A stretch of 64,000 nucleotides of DNA from Stenotrophomonas maltophilia (GTDB lineage Bacteria; Pseudomonadota; Gammaproteobacteria; Xanthomonadales; Xanthomonadaceae). The stretch lies in contig NZ_CP037858.1 in assembly GCF_006974125.1 (NCBI RefSeq), positions 3,038,001-3,102,000 on the forward strand, in the 5' to 3' direction. The position numbers and the translations under genes are program-made. Under the pieces are notes generated by a model. That model did not search any database and was not told the DNA's origin. It saw nothing but the letters and a program-made list of their open reading frames with translations. Numbering within the stretch: position 1 is the first letter of the stretch; each line of letters begins with the position of its first letter. Shown one piece after another: positions 1-8,741 of the stretch.

Positions 1-1103
1 TTGCCGAACGGATTGAACCAGCTGTCGGCCGACATCGGGGTGATTTCGGCCGGGCCGGACTGGAAGGGGTAGCCGGCGACCTGCCGGGTGGTGGTGCGCC
101 GGTTCCAGGCCAGCTGGGTGTTGAAACGGATCTGGTCGTTCAGATCCGCGCGTGCGTCGACGAAGATCGAATCGCGCTTGATCGGCGTCTGCAGATGCAT
201 CTGCTCGTTGCTGTTGCTGACATCGCCGGTGAACGGTGTGTTGTCGCTGAGGTGGAAGCTGTCCGGCCCACCTGGCTGGCTGCCGCGGTCGAGCGAGTAG
301 CTGCAGCCCCGGCTGTTGTTGCAACCGGGGCCCTCGAAGCCGGTGATGCGACCCCACTGGCCGACCGTGGTCCAGCCCTCATCCGCATGGCGATCCGTAT
401 AGGTGTAGGCACTGAAGCCACGATCCTTCGCCCAGACGCCCTTCTCTTCAACATGCTCGGCAGCAATGCTGATGGAAGCACGTTCATTGGACCAGCCGGC
501 AACCACGTCGTACTGGGTACGGGCACCGTCGCCTTCGCTGAACTGACCATGGTAAACGTTGGCGGTTACGCCCTGGACGTTGCGCCGGGTGATGATGTTC
601 ACCACGCCGGCCATCGCGTCGGACCCGTAGATGGCCGAGGCACCGTCCTTGAGCACTTCCATGCGTTCCACCGCAGCGGCAGGAATGCTGGAGATATCCT
701 GGAAGCCAGACGTGGTCATGCCCAGCCGCTTGCCATTGACCAGCACCAGGGTGCGCTGCGCACCGAGGCCACGCATGTTCACGTAGCTGCCGCCGGCGGC
801 TTCGCCGGCGCTCAATGGGCTGGCGCGGCTCAATGCCGGACTGCCGGTCGCGGTCAGGTTCTGCAGGATGTCGGCAACGGAGTTGAAGCCCTGTCGCTCG
901 ATGTCGGCGCGGCTGACGGTCAGCACCGGCTGCGCGGTTTCCAGGTCGACCTGGCGGATGCGTGAGCCGGTGATTTCGATGCGGTCCAGCGTGGTGGCTT
1001 CCGGTGCCTGCTGGGCGAGTGCGGGAGCGGCCAGCGTTGTGGTCGCCGTGATCGCAAGTGCGCGCCGGATCGCCAGCCCCAGTGCGGGAATACGGATGGT
1101 CAT
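1..1103 (-). CDS. TonB-dependent receptor, N-terminal part (cut by window edge)
   Basis: The reading frame starts at an ATG at 1103 and stays open to the window edge, so about 367 N-terminal residues are visible and the C-terminal barrel is missing. It opens with a signal peptide ending near an ALAQQ motif, then the plug-domain signature of TonB-dependent outer-membrane receptors (RIEITGSRIRQVD, LVNGKRLG, VLKDGASAIYGSDAMAGVVNIIT) and the start of the barrel. Such receptors import nutrients across the outer membrane using TonB energy; the substrate cannot be told here. It is a tandem paralogue of the complete receptor just upstream at 1443-4370, with near-identical plug wording. A purine-rich GAGAGAGAGA stretch precedes the start, as in the paralogue. 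Confidence 0.9.
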   Translation of the reverse strand, partial: MTIRIPALGLAIRRALAITATTTLAAPALAQQAPEATTLDRIEITGSRIRQVDLETAQPVLTVSRADIERQGFNSVADILQNLTATGSPALSRASPLSAGEAAGGSYVNMRGLGAQRTLVLVNGKRLGMTTSGFQDISSIPAAAVERMEVLKDGASAIYGSDAMAGVVNIITRRNVQGVTANVYHGQFSEGDGARTQYDVVAGWSNERASISIAAEHVEEKGVWAKDRGFSAYTYTDRHADEGWTTVGQWGRITGFEGPGCNNSRGCSYSLDRGSQPGGPDSFHLSDNTPFTGDVSNSNEQMHLQTPIKRDSIFVDARADLNDQIRFNTQLAWNRRTTTRQVAGYPFQSGPAEITPMSADSWFNPFG

Positions 1104-1442
1104 GGGTCTCTCTCTCTCAGTCTTCGAAGTCTTCGGTGCGCGGCCAAGCGAGCTGCGCCAACGCCACCGCGGGCGGTGGTTGTTCGAACCTAGTGAAGGA
1201 GGAGAGGGAGAGGTATGGGGAAAGGACGAAATCGCCATGGAACGGCATGACGCTTCCGCACAAACCGGAAGTGAATCAATCGATTGATGTGATCGACGTG
1301 GGAGCGATGGACGAAGCCCCCTCGCCGCGACTCTGGACCGAATGCGTCATGGCAATCGCAGGCAGCGACAACCTGCGTGGAAACAGAAAAAAACCACGGC
1401 CCCGAAGGGCCGTGGTCGTGGAGCTTCAACAGCGCGGATGGA
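1104..1442. other. Intergenic region between two TonB receptor genes
   Basis: This 339-bp gap holds a terminator for the upstream receptor (1387-1416) and the leader of the downstream receptor with its GA-repeat ribosome-binding region. No further gene or repeat was recognised. Confidence 0.6.
1387..1416 (-). terminator. Rho-independent terminator after the complete TonB receptor gene
   Basis: A perfect 10-bp stem (accacggccc pairs with gggccgtggt) with a 4-base loop is followed, on the minus strand, by a run of about seven T. It lies 27 bases past the stop codon at 1443. Confidence 0.9.
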
Positions 1443-4370
1443 TCAGAAGCGCTGGGTGTACTTCATGTAGATGAAACGACCAATGTCGTAACCGCCGTAG
1501 TACGAGAAGACCGAGCGCGGCTTGGTGTACATGACCGGGCCCTGCTTGTCGAACACGTTGTTGGCGCCCACCGAAACGGTGGCATCCCACGGCAGGTTGT
1601 AGCGGAACTGCAGATCGTGGAAGGTCACTGCGCCACGCTCGTTGTAGTTGCGCGCACCCTTGTACCACGGCGCGATCACGCCCGGATCGGAGCACTCATC
1701 GGCGTACTTGGTCGGGTTGACGCACTGTTCCTTGACGCTGGAGTAGTAGCGCGCGGTCCAGCTCACGCCGAAGTTCTCCAGGTCCCAACCGACGGTCAGG
1801 TTCGAACGCACGCGGAAGCCGATGCCCGAGTTGGTGACGATGCCGTTGCTGACGGTCGGCACGATCGAGCTGTCGTTGGACGAGCGGGAGATGTCCTTGG
1901 CCACGTAGGTGGTCGACCAGGAGGTGCTCAGCTTGCCGTAGTCGGTCTCCAGGCGGTACGACAGGTCCATGTCGTAGCCTTCGACTTCTGCGAAGCCGGC
2001 ATTGCGGCCACCGAACCTCAGGCCGGTGACGATGCCGTTGGACGGATTGCGGGTGAAGCGCGCGCAACGATCGGCCAGGCCCTGCTCGTAGCAGTCGATC
2101 AGGATCTGGTTCGGGCTGTCGTCGACGATGGTGTCGTCGATGCGGATCTTCCACCAGTCCAGCGAGACATTGAGGTTGCTGACGAACGTCGGGCTCCAGA
2201 CCACGCCCAGGGTGCGGCTGGTCGAGGTTTCCGGCTTCAGGTTCGGGTTCGAGCCACCGATGAACGGCGTCGGCGTAGCGGCGACCGAACCTTCGGTCGG
2301 CTTGTTGCTGCTGTCCAGCTGGCGGAAGTTGGCGACATCGGCGATGTCCTTCGCGCAGCGTGCGCGGACTTCGGCGCTGCTCTTGGCCGAACCGTACTTG
2401 CTGTCGCACGGGTCAGAGAAGTTGGCGAAGGTCTCCGAACCACCACCGTACAGGTCGGAGATGGTCGGGGCACGGAAGCCCTGTGCCCAGGTACCACGCA
2501 CCAGCAGCTGGTCGATCGGCTTCCACTTGAAGCCGAACTTGCTGTTGAGGGTGTTGCCGAAGGTGTTGTAGTCCGAGAAGCGGGTCGCGGCGTTGAGGCT
2601 CAGCTCACGGGCACCCGGCAGGTCGGCCAGCACCGGCACGTTCAACTCCAGGTAGGCTTCCTTCACCTTGTACGAGCCACCGGTCGGGCCAGCGGCCAGG
2701 TTGGTGGTGGCACCGGTCTGGGCCAGTGCATCCGGCACGAACTTGCCGGTTTCCTCGCGGTTTTCCACGCCGAAGGCAAAGCCCAGGTCACCGGCAGGCA
2801 GGGTGAACAGGCTGCCGCTGATGGTGGCGAAGGCGTTCTTGGAGGTGGTGCGGCCAGTCGCGTTCTCGGCCGGGAACAGCCAGTCCTGCAGGGCCTGGTT
2901 GTTGGTCATGCCGTACGGGCTGTCCACACCGTAGGGAACCAGCGGATTCCACGGCAGGCAGCCGGCGATCGGCGCGCCGGGCTTGCCGCACTCGACCTTG
3001 CCGGTGGTGGCGTTGTAGTACGACGGACCGGTAGCGGCCTGCACGCGGCCCTTGTGCAGGTTGCCGGTGGTGTGCTGGCGCAGCTCGTTCTTGTTGTACT
3101 GGTAGCCCACTTCCCAGTCGAAGTAGCGCTCGCCGATCTCGAACGAGCCGTCGAACGCGGCCACGGCGCGGTAGGTCTTCAGTTCGCTGGTGCTGGTGCG
3201 CGGCAGCTCCCACAGGCGACGGTTCCACTTCACTGCGGTCGGCGTGGCATAGCCATGCTGGTTGCCGAACGGGTTGAAGTAGCTGTCGATCGACATCGGG
3301 TCGATCTTGGCGACGTCGACATCGAACGGATAGCCGGCGGTGACGCGGGTCGAGGAGCGCTTGTTGTAGCCCAGTTCGGCCTTGAAGCGCACGTTGTCGG
3401 TGATGTTGGCCTGGCCCGAGAAGTACAGCGAATCACGCTTGATCGGATAGCTCAGGTGCATCTGATCATTGGTGTTGCTGACGTCACCGGTGAACGCGGT
3501 CGGATCGGTGAAGTGGTAGTTGGCCGGGTTGGTCGGGTCGCTGCCGCGGTTGAGTGCGTAGTTGCAGCCTTCCTTCGCATTGGTGCAGCCCGGGCCGCCC
3601 TTCACGCCATAGAACTGGCCCCACTGGCTGTTGGTGGTCCAGCCATCGGTCGGGTGGCGATCGGTGTTGCTGTAGCGGCTGAAGCCGCGGTCACGCGCCC
3701 ACACGGCCTTTTCTTCGGAGTGTTCGGCAGCGAACGTGGCCGAGAAGCGATCGTTGGACCAGCCGGCAACCACGTCGAAGCGGTCACGCGCGCCGTCGCC
3801 TTCGCCGTACTGGCCGTGGTAGACGTTGGCGGTGATGCCGCTGACGTTGGTGCGGGTGATGATGTTGATCACGCCGGCCATCGCGTCGGAGCCGTAGATG
3901 GCCGAGGCGCCGTCCTTCAGCACTTCGATGCGTTCCACTGCCGACACCGGCAGGGTCGACACGTCCTGGAAGCCGGAGGTGCTGATGCCCAGGCGCTTGC
4001 CGTTGACCAGCACCAGCGTGCGCTGGGTGCCGAGGTTGCGCATGTTGACGTAGGTACCACCGGCATCTTCACCGGCCGACAGCACGTTGGCGCGGCTGAT
4101 GGTCGGGCTGCCCATCGCGGTGACGTTCTGCAGGATGTCCGACACCGAGCTGAAACCCTGGCGTTCGATGTCCAGGCGGGACAGGGCCAGCACCGGCTGG
4201 GCGGTTTCAACGTCAACCTGGCGGATGCGCGAGCCGGTGATCTCGATGCGGTCCAGGGTGGTCGGTGCAGTGCTGCTGCTCTGGGCGAAGGCCGGCAGGG
4301 CAGCCAGCGTAGCGGTGGTCGCCAGGGCGTAACGGATGGCCTGGCCCAGCGCGGTGGTACGTGAAGTCAT
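1443..4370 (-). CDS. TonB-dependent receptor (complete)
   Basis: This is a 975-residue outer-membrane receptor. A signal peptide (cut near FAQSSS, residues 28-31) is followed by a plug domain (about residues 40-180) with ITGSRIRQVD, LVNGKRLG and the ILKDGASAIYGSD type motif. A long beta-barrel ends in KYTQRF, with the terminal Phe typical of outer-membrane proteins. No STN signalling domain precedes the plug, so it is probably a plain transporter rather than a transducer. It is adjacent to and strongly similar to the receptor at 1-1103, which implies tandem duplication. The start is chosen for its fit to the signal peptide and a GAGAGAGA region just upstream. The substrate is unknown; xanthomonads carry many such receptors for plant or host sugars and metals. 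Confidence 0.93.
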   Translation of the reverse strand: MTSRTTALGQAIRYALATTATLAALPAFAQSSSTAPTTLDRIEITGSRIRQVDVETAQPVLALSRLDIERQGFSSVSDILQNVTAMGSPTISRANVLSAGEDAGGTYVNMRNLGTQRTLVLVNGKRLGISTSGFQDVSTLPVSAVERIEVLKDGASAIYGSDAMAGVINIITRTNVSGITANVYHGQYGEGDGARDRFDVVAGWSNDRFSATFAAEHSEEKAVWARDRGFSRYSNTDRHPTDGWTTNSQWGQFYGVKGGPGCTNAKEGCNYALNRGSDPTNPANYHFTDPTAFTGDVSNTNDQMHLSYPIKRDSLYFSGQANITDNVRFKAELGYNKRSSTRVTAGYPFDVDVAKIDPMSIDSYFNPFGNQHGYATPTAVKWNRRLWELPRTSTSELKTYRAVAAFDGSFEIGERYFDWEVGYQYNKNELRQHTTGNLHKGRVQAATGPSYYNATTGKVECGKPGAPIAGCLPWNPLVPYGVDSPYGMTNNQALQDWLFPAENATGRTTSKNAFATISGSLFTLPAGDLGFAFGVENREETGKFVPDALAQTGATTNLAAGPTGGSYKVKEAYLELNVPVLADLPGARELSLNAATRFSDYNTFGNTLNSKFGFKWKPIDQLLVRGTWAQGFRAPTISDLYGGGSETFANFSDPCDSKYGSAKSSAEVRARCAKDIADVANFRQLDSSNKPTEGSVAATPTPFIGGSNPNLKPETSTSRTLGVVWSPTFVSNLNVSLDWWKIRIDDTIVDDSPNQILIDCYEQGLADRCARFTRNPSNGIVTGLRFGGRNAGFAEVEGYDMDLSYRLETDYGKLSTSWSTTYVAKDISRSSNDSSIVPTVSNGIVTNSGIGFRVRSNLTVGWDLENFGVSWTARYYSSVKEQCVNPTKYADECSDPGVIAPWYKGARNYNERGAVTFHDLQFRYNLPWDATVSVGANNVFDKQGPVMYTKPRSVFSYYGGYDIGRFIYMKYTQRF

Positions 4371-4670
4371 TAACGATCTCTCTCTCAGGTCGTGCGCGAG
4401 ACGTCACTCCGGACGTCGATGAAGCCGGTCGTTAATCAGACCGACGACCGATAGTAGTCTCGTTGGTTAACATCCTGTAAAGAGAGCGTGTCGAAAGGTG
4501 TCACTTCACTTCACGTGATTTCACGAAAAATGAACAAAAGCAGATGCTTATGCCATTTCGGCATAGCAAGCGTCGGGCTTCAACTGCTGCGATGCAGCAG
4601 GAATTGCGCGAAAAACGCGCAGAGGAGGCCTATGGCGACGCGTTGTGACGCGCCGCCCTGGCAGTAGGGA
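4371..4670. other. Intergenic region upstream of the TonB receptor
   Basis: This gap lies downstream of ppx and upstream of the receptor. On the minus strand TTTACA (4481-4476) and TACTAT (4456-4451) could be -35 and -10 elements, but the 19-base spacer is long. A near-palindrome around 4551-4568 (tgcttatgcc and ggcatagca) and a ctgctgc/gcagcag hairpin near 4580-4596 could be an operator or a weak terminator of ppx. No gene was seen. Confidence 0.4.
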
Positions 4671-6197
4671 TCAGGCCACGAACGGCCGGAACTGGATGCC
4701 CAGGCCAGCGAGGCCGTCGGTCTCACCGATCAGGTCGGCGCGCAGCAGCGGGCGGGCATCGATGAAGGTCTGCGGCACGATCAGTGACAGGCGGTTGTCG
4801 TCGGCGGTCAGTTCCAACGCCGGCAGCGGATCGTCCTCGTGGGCACGGTTGAGCAGTACCGCCAGGCGCAGCAGGGCAGCCAACCGGCGTGCGGTCGACA
4901 ACAGTCGCTCGGGCAGGGCGTCGAAGGCGGTCTTGGTCACGCTGCGGCGATGGCTGCGTACCAGTGCGGCCAGCATCTGCTGCTCCTGCCGCGAGAAACC
5001 GGCGATGTCCGAGTGCTCCAGCACATAGCTGCCATGCACGTGGTAGCCGCTGTGGGCGATCATCAGGCCCAGTTCGTGCAGGCGCGCGGCCCAGCCGAGC
5101 ATGCGTGCGTCGTCGGCATCGAGCTTCCAGCGCTCCTGCACCTGCTCCAGCAGCGACAGCGCGGTGTCCTGCACGCGGTCGGCCTGTACCGTGTCGATGT
5201 CGTAGCGCTGGCTGAGCGCGGCCACCGATTCGTCACGCAGGTCGTTCTCACCGGCGCGGCCGACGATGTCGTACAGGATGCCTTCGCGCATCGCCGCCTT
5301 GCTGACCAGCAGTTTCTGCAGGCCCAGCGCCTGGAAGGCCGCTTCCAGCACCAGGATGCCGCCGGCGATGATCGGGCGGCGGTCGCTGGACAGGCCCGGC
5401 AGCTGGATGTCGTCGATCTTCTTGGCCTTCAGCAGTTCGTCGCGCAGCTGGGGCAAGGCCTCGGCGGTGATCGCGCCCTTGCTCAGCTTCATCGTCGCGC
5501 AGATCTCGCTGATTGCCTTGTGCGTGCCCGACGAGCCCAGTGCTTCCTGCCAGCCCAGCGCGCGGTACTTGCTGGCGAAGGGCTGGAACTCGCGGCCGAT
5601 CTCGGCCAGCGCGTCCTTCCAGCGCTTCTTGCTCAGCTTGCCGCCGGGGAAGAAGCGCCGGGTGCTGGCGATGCAGCCGGCCTGCAGGCTCTCGCGCTCC
5701 AGGGTCTGCATGCCCATGCCGATGATGAATTCGGTGGAGCCACCGCCAATGTCGATCACCAGCCGGCGCTGGCCGGGCTTGGGCGGTTGCGCATGGGCCA
5801 CGCCCAGGTAGATCAGGCGCGCTTCTTCGCGTCCGCTGACCACTTCGATGGCGTGCCCCAGCGCGGTTTCGGCAGGGACCAGGAACGACTGCGGCGAGCG
5901 CAGCTGGCGTACGGTGTTGGTGGCCAATGCGCGTACCCGGTGCGGCGGCACGTTGCGGATGCGCTGGCCGAAACGGGCCAGGCATTCCAGCGCACGCTGC
6001 CGTGCAGCGGCAGAGAGGCCACCTTTGCCATCCAGGCCGTCGGCCATGCGCACCGTCTCGCGGAGGCGGTCGATCACCCGCAGCTGGCCGAGCGTGTAGC
6101 GCGCGATGACCATGTGGAAACTATTGGAGCCAAGGTCGATGGCGGCCAGCAGGTCGCCATCCTGCAATGCGGGCGGAGTCGTGGTGGTATGCGGCAT
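4671..6197 (-). CDS. ppx: Exopolyphosphatase, Ppx/GppA family
   Basis: This 508-residue protein belongs to the ASKHA-fold Ppx/GppA phosphatases, which remove terminal phosphate from polyphosphate or pppGpp. The first phosphate-binding motif (AIDLGSNSFHMVIAR, residues about 19-33) and the second (VIDIGGGSTEFIIG, about 146-159) are intact, and the C-terminal half has the HD-like helical domain. It lies downstream of ppk1 on the same strand but 452 bp away across a large inverted repeat, so it may not be co-transcribed. Its length fits Ppx rather than the shorter single-domain forms. Whether GppA activity also exists cannot be judged from sequence. Confidence 0.93.
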   Translation of the reverse strand: MPHTTTTPPALQDGDLLAAIDLGSNSFHMVIARYTLGQLRVIDRLRETVRMADGLDGKGGLSAAARQRALECLARFGQRIRNVPPHRVRALATNTVRQLRSPQSFLVPAETALGHAIEVVSGREEARLIYLGVAHAQPPKPGQRRLVIDIGGGSTEFIIGMGMQTLERESLQAGCIASTRRFFPGGKLSKKRWKDALAEIGREFQPFASKYRALGWQEALGSSGTHKAISEICATMKLSKGAITAEALPQLRDELLKAKKIDDIQLPGLSSDRRPIIAGGILVLEAAFQALGLQKLLVSKAAMREGILYDIVGRAGENDLRDESVAALSQRYDIDTVQADRVQDTALSLLEQVQERWKLDADDARMLGWAARLHELGLMIAHSGYHVHGSYVLEHSDIAGFSRQEQQMLAALVRSHRRSVTKTAFDALPERLLSTARRLAALLRLAVLLNRAHEDDPLPALELTADDNRLSLIVPQTFIDARPLLRADLIGETDGLAGLGIQFRPFVA

Positions 6198-6332
6198 GGG
6201 CGAATGTTAGCCGAAGGGGCGGTGTGCTCGTCACCGCGCGGCCTTCACATTTTGGAAGAGGGGAGTGCGGCAGGGCTGCGCCCTGCACCTGCCGAATCAA
6301 CGTCAACGTCAAAAGCGGGGTATCTGTGGGAT

Positions 6333-6514
6333 GGCGGGGTGGGTCCGGTTGCGGGGGACGCCGTGAACCCCGCTCCGCGGTCCTGCCCAGCCGCTGGCGG
6401 CTGTGCGTTCGGGCGCTTGCGAAGCAATGCTCCGCAAGCAAAGCGCCCTCACCCTTGGGGGCTTGGCCGCGGCATCCATGCCGCGGACACCCCCGCAACC
6501 GGACCCACCCCGCC
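6333..6514. repeat. 182-bp inverted-repeat element between ppk1 and ppx
   Basis: Two perfectly complementary 25-bp arms at 6333-6357 and 6490-6514 flank 132 bp. That interior itself holds nested hairpins (gcgcttgcg with cgcaagcaaagcgc near 6416-6456, and ccgcggcatccatgccgcgg at 6467-6486). No transposase is encoded. The structure resembles a miniature palindromic element or a composite intergenic repeat. It could fold into a long RNA hairpin and separate ppk1 from ppx expression. Confidence 0.75.
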
Positions 6515-6567
6515 TTCGACAGTTCCCTGCGATCTGCCGGGACGGCGTGCTGTGCGGCTGTTGGTGG

Positions 6568-6645
6568 GTGTCGACCTTGGTCGACACGGTAGATCCACGC
6601 CATGCGTGGATGAGTCCAAACGCGCCGACCTTGGTCGACACGTAC
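6568..6645. repeat. SMAG-type GTAG palindrome with flanking GTCGAC palindromes
   Basis: A GTAG-headed stem-loop (gtagatccacgc/gcgtggat, 6589-6611) lies between a perfect palindrome gtgtcgac-cttg-gtcgacac (6568-6587) and a second, imperfect copy near 6624-6645. GTAG-headed palindromes of this kind are the SMAG REP elements of S. maltophilia. They sit right after the ppk1 stop codon. Confidence 0.8.
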
Positions 6646-6649
6646 CGGA

Positions 6650-8737
6650 TCAGAGGCCCTGCATCAATGCCATCTGCGCAGAATGCGGTGCTTCGTCGTG
6701 GGCCGGTGCACGCTTGTGGTAGATGCCGTCGGCATCCAGTTCCCAGGCGTTGAGGTTGTCGTCAAGGTAGTTCTGCAGCACTTCGCGGTACACCCGCTTG
6801 GCCAGCTCCGGGTCGAGGATCGGGAAGCAGGTCTCGACCCGGCGCAGCAGGTTGCGTTCCAGCCAGTCGGCACTGGCGCAGTACATCTCCGGTGCGCCGT
6901 CGTTGCCGAACCAGTAGACGCGGCTGTGCTCCAGGAAGCGGCCGACGATCGAGCGCACGCGGATGTTGTTCGAGATGCCCGGCACGCCCGGGCGCAGAGT
7001 GCAGGCGCCGCGGATGATCAGGTCGATCTGCACGCCGGCCTGCGAGGCGGCGTACAGCGCGCGTACCACCTGCGGTTCGTTCAACGCGTTCATCTTGGCG
7101 ATGATCCGCGCCGGGCGGCCGGCGGCGGCGATGCGCGTTTCGCGCTCGATGCGGCCGAGGATGCCGGTGTGCAGGGTAAAGGGCGACTGCAGCAGGCGCT
7201 TGAGCTTCATCTTCGAGGCCAGCCCGGACAGCTGCTGGAACAGCAGGTGCACGTCGTTGCCGATGTCCGCATCGGCGGTGATCAGGCTGATGTCGGTGTA
7301 CGCACGGGCGGTGCCGCTGTGGTAGTTGCCGGTGCCCAGGTGCACGTAGCGGCGCAGCTTGCGGCCCTCGCGGCGCACGATCAGCAGCATCTTGGCGTGG
7401 GTCTTGTAGCCGACCACGCCGTACACCACCTGCACGCCGGCTTCCTGCAGGCGATCGGCCAGGCCCAGGTTGGCCTCCTCGTCGAAGCGCGCGCGCAGCT
7501 CGACCACCACGGTCACGTCCTTGCCGTTGCGTGCAGCCTGGATCAGCGCGTCGACGATCAGCGAATCCTTGCCGGTGCGGTACAGGGTCTGCTTGATCGC
7601 CAGCACATTGGGGTCGGTCGCCGCCTGCCGGATCAGGTCCAGCACTGCGGTGAATGCATCGAACGGGTGGTGCAGCAGCAGGTCCTGGCGCGCGACCGTC
7701 TCGAAGATGCCGTCGCTGTCGCGCAGCGTGCGCGGGGTCATCGGCGGGTACTTCAGGTCCGGCTGCGCGATCAGGTCGTACAGCTGGATGATGCGGTTGA
7801 GGTTGACCGGGCCGTCGATGCGGTACACCGCGTTCTCGGTCAGGCCGAAGTTCTGCAGCAGGGTGCGCACGATGTCGCGTGGCATGTCCTGTGCGATTTC
7901 CAGCCGCACCGCCGGCCGGTAGCCGCGGTCGACCAGTTCGTCGCGCAATGCCAGCGCCAGGTTCTCCACTTCTTCCTCGTCCACCACCAGCTCGGAGTTG
8001 CGGGTAACGCGGAACTGGTAGGCCCCCTGGACTTCCATGCCCGGGAACAGCTCATCGACGAAGGTGGACAGCACCGACGACAGGAACACGAAGTTCTGCG
8101 ATCCGCCGAGCTTCTCCGGCAGCTGGATGATGCGTGGCAGCGAGCGCGGCGCACGCACGATGGCCAGGTGGCCGGCACGGCCGAACGCGTCGGTGCCCTT
8201 CAGCACCACCACGATGTTCAGCGACTTGTTGAGGATCTTCGGGAACGGATGCACCGGGTCCAGGCCCAGCGGCGACAGCACCGGCATGATCTCGTTGCGG
8301 AAGTACGCGCGCAGCCAGCGCTTCTGGCGGTGGGTCCACGAATGCCGGCCGAGTACGCCAATGCCGGCCTCCATCAGTGCCGGGCGCAGCGTCTCGTTCC
8401 AGCAGCGGTACTGCTGGTCCACCAGTTCGGCGGCACGGTCGTGGATGGCGTTGAGGATGGCCTGCGGGCTCATTCCGTCCGGTGCCGGCGGCAGGCCGAA
8501 CTCCTGCGCGTGGCGTACGGCCGCGGCGCGGATTTCGAAGAACTCGTCGAGGTTGGTACAGGAGATGCACATGAAGCGCAGGCGCTCCAGCAGCGGCACC
8601 TGCGGGTCCATCGCCTGGGCCAGCACGCGGAAGTTGAAATCCAGCTGCGACAGCTCGCGGTTGATGTAGAGCGCCGGGTCGCGCAACGGATCGTTGTCCG
8701 GGCTCACGGGGAGGGGGAGGGATCCGAGGCTGCTCAT
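6650..8737 (-). CDS. ppk: Polyphosphate kinase 1
   Basis: This 695-residue Ppk1 reversibly polymerises the gamma phosphate of ATP into polyphosphate. The N-terminal domain begins with YINRELSQLDFN, and the two phospholipase-D-like catalytic domains follow. The autophosphorylated histidine region reads YVHLGTGNYHSGTARAYTD, and the second site lies around IIAKMNALNEPQVV. The start lies 4 bases after the phoR stop, so phoR and ppk are almost certainly translated from one mRNA, tying polyphosphate synthesis to phosphate starvation. Length and motifs are normal for the family. Confidence 0.96.
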   Translation of the reverse strand: MSSLGSLPLPVSPDNDPLRDPALYINRELSQLDFNFRVLAQAMDPQVPLLERLRFMCISCTNLDEFFEIRAAAVRHAQEFGLPPAPDGMSPQAILNAIHDRAAELVDQQYRCWNETLRPALMEAGIGVLGRHSWTHRQKRWLRAYFRNEIMPVLSPLGLDPVHPFPKILNKSLNIVVVLKGTDAFGRAGHLAIVRAPRSLPRIIQLPEKLGGSQNFVFLSSVLSTFVDELFPGMEVQGAYQFRVTRNSELVVDEEEVENLALALRDELVDRGYRPAVRLEIAQDMPRDIVRTLLQNFGLTENAVYRIDGPVNLNRIIQLYDLIAQPDLKYPPMTPRTLRDSDGIFETVARQDLLLHHPFDAFTAVLDLIRQAATDPNVLAIKQTLYRTGKDSLIVDALIQAARNGKDVTVVVELRARFDEEANLGLADRLQEAGVQVVYGVVGYKTHAKMLLIVRREGRKLRRYVHLGTGNYHSGTARAYTDISLITADADIGNDVHLLFQQLSGLASKMKLKRLLQSPFTLHTGILGRIERETRIAAAGRPARIIAKMNALNEPQVVRALYAASQAGVQIDLIIRGACTLRPGVPGISNNIRVRSIVGRFLEHSRVYWFGNDGAPEMYCASADWLERNLLRRVETCFPILDPELAKRVYREVLQNYLDDNLNAWELDADGIYHKRAPAHDEAPHSAQMALMQGL

Positions 8738-8741
8738 GGCG

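Noticed and set aside
1377..4364. 995-codon plus-strand frame opposite the TonB receptor
   Set aside because: Shadow of high-GC coding sequence; no motif, and the minus strand has a complete receptor with signal peptide and C-terminal Phe.
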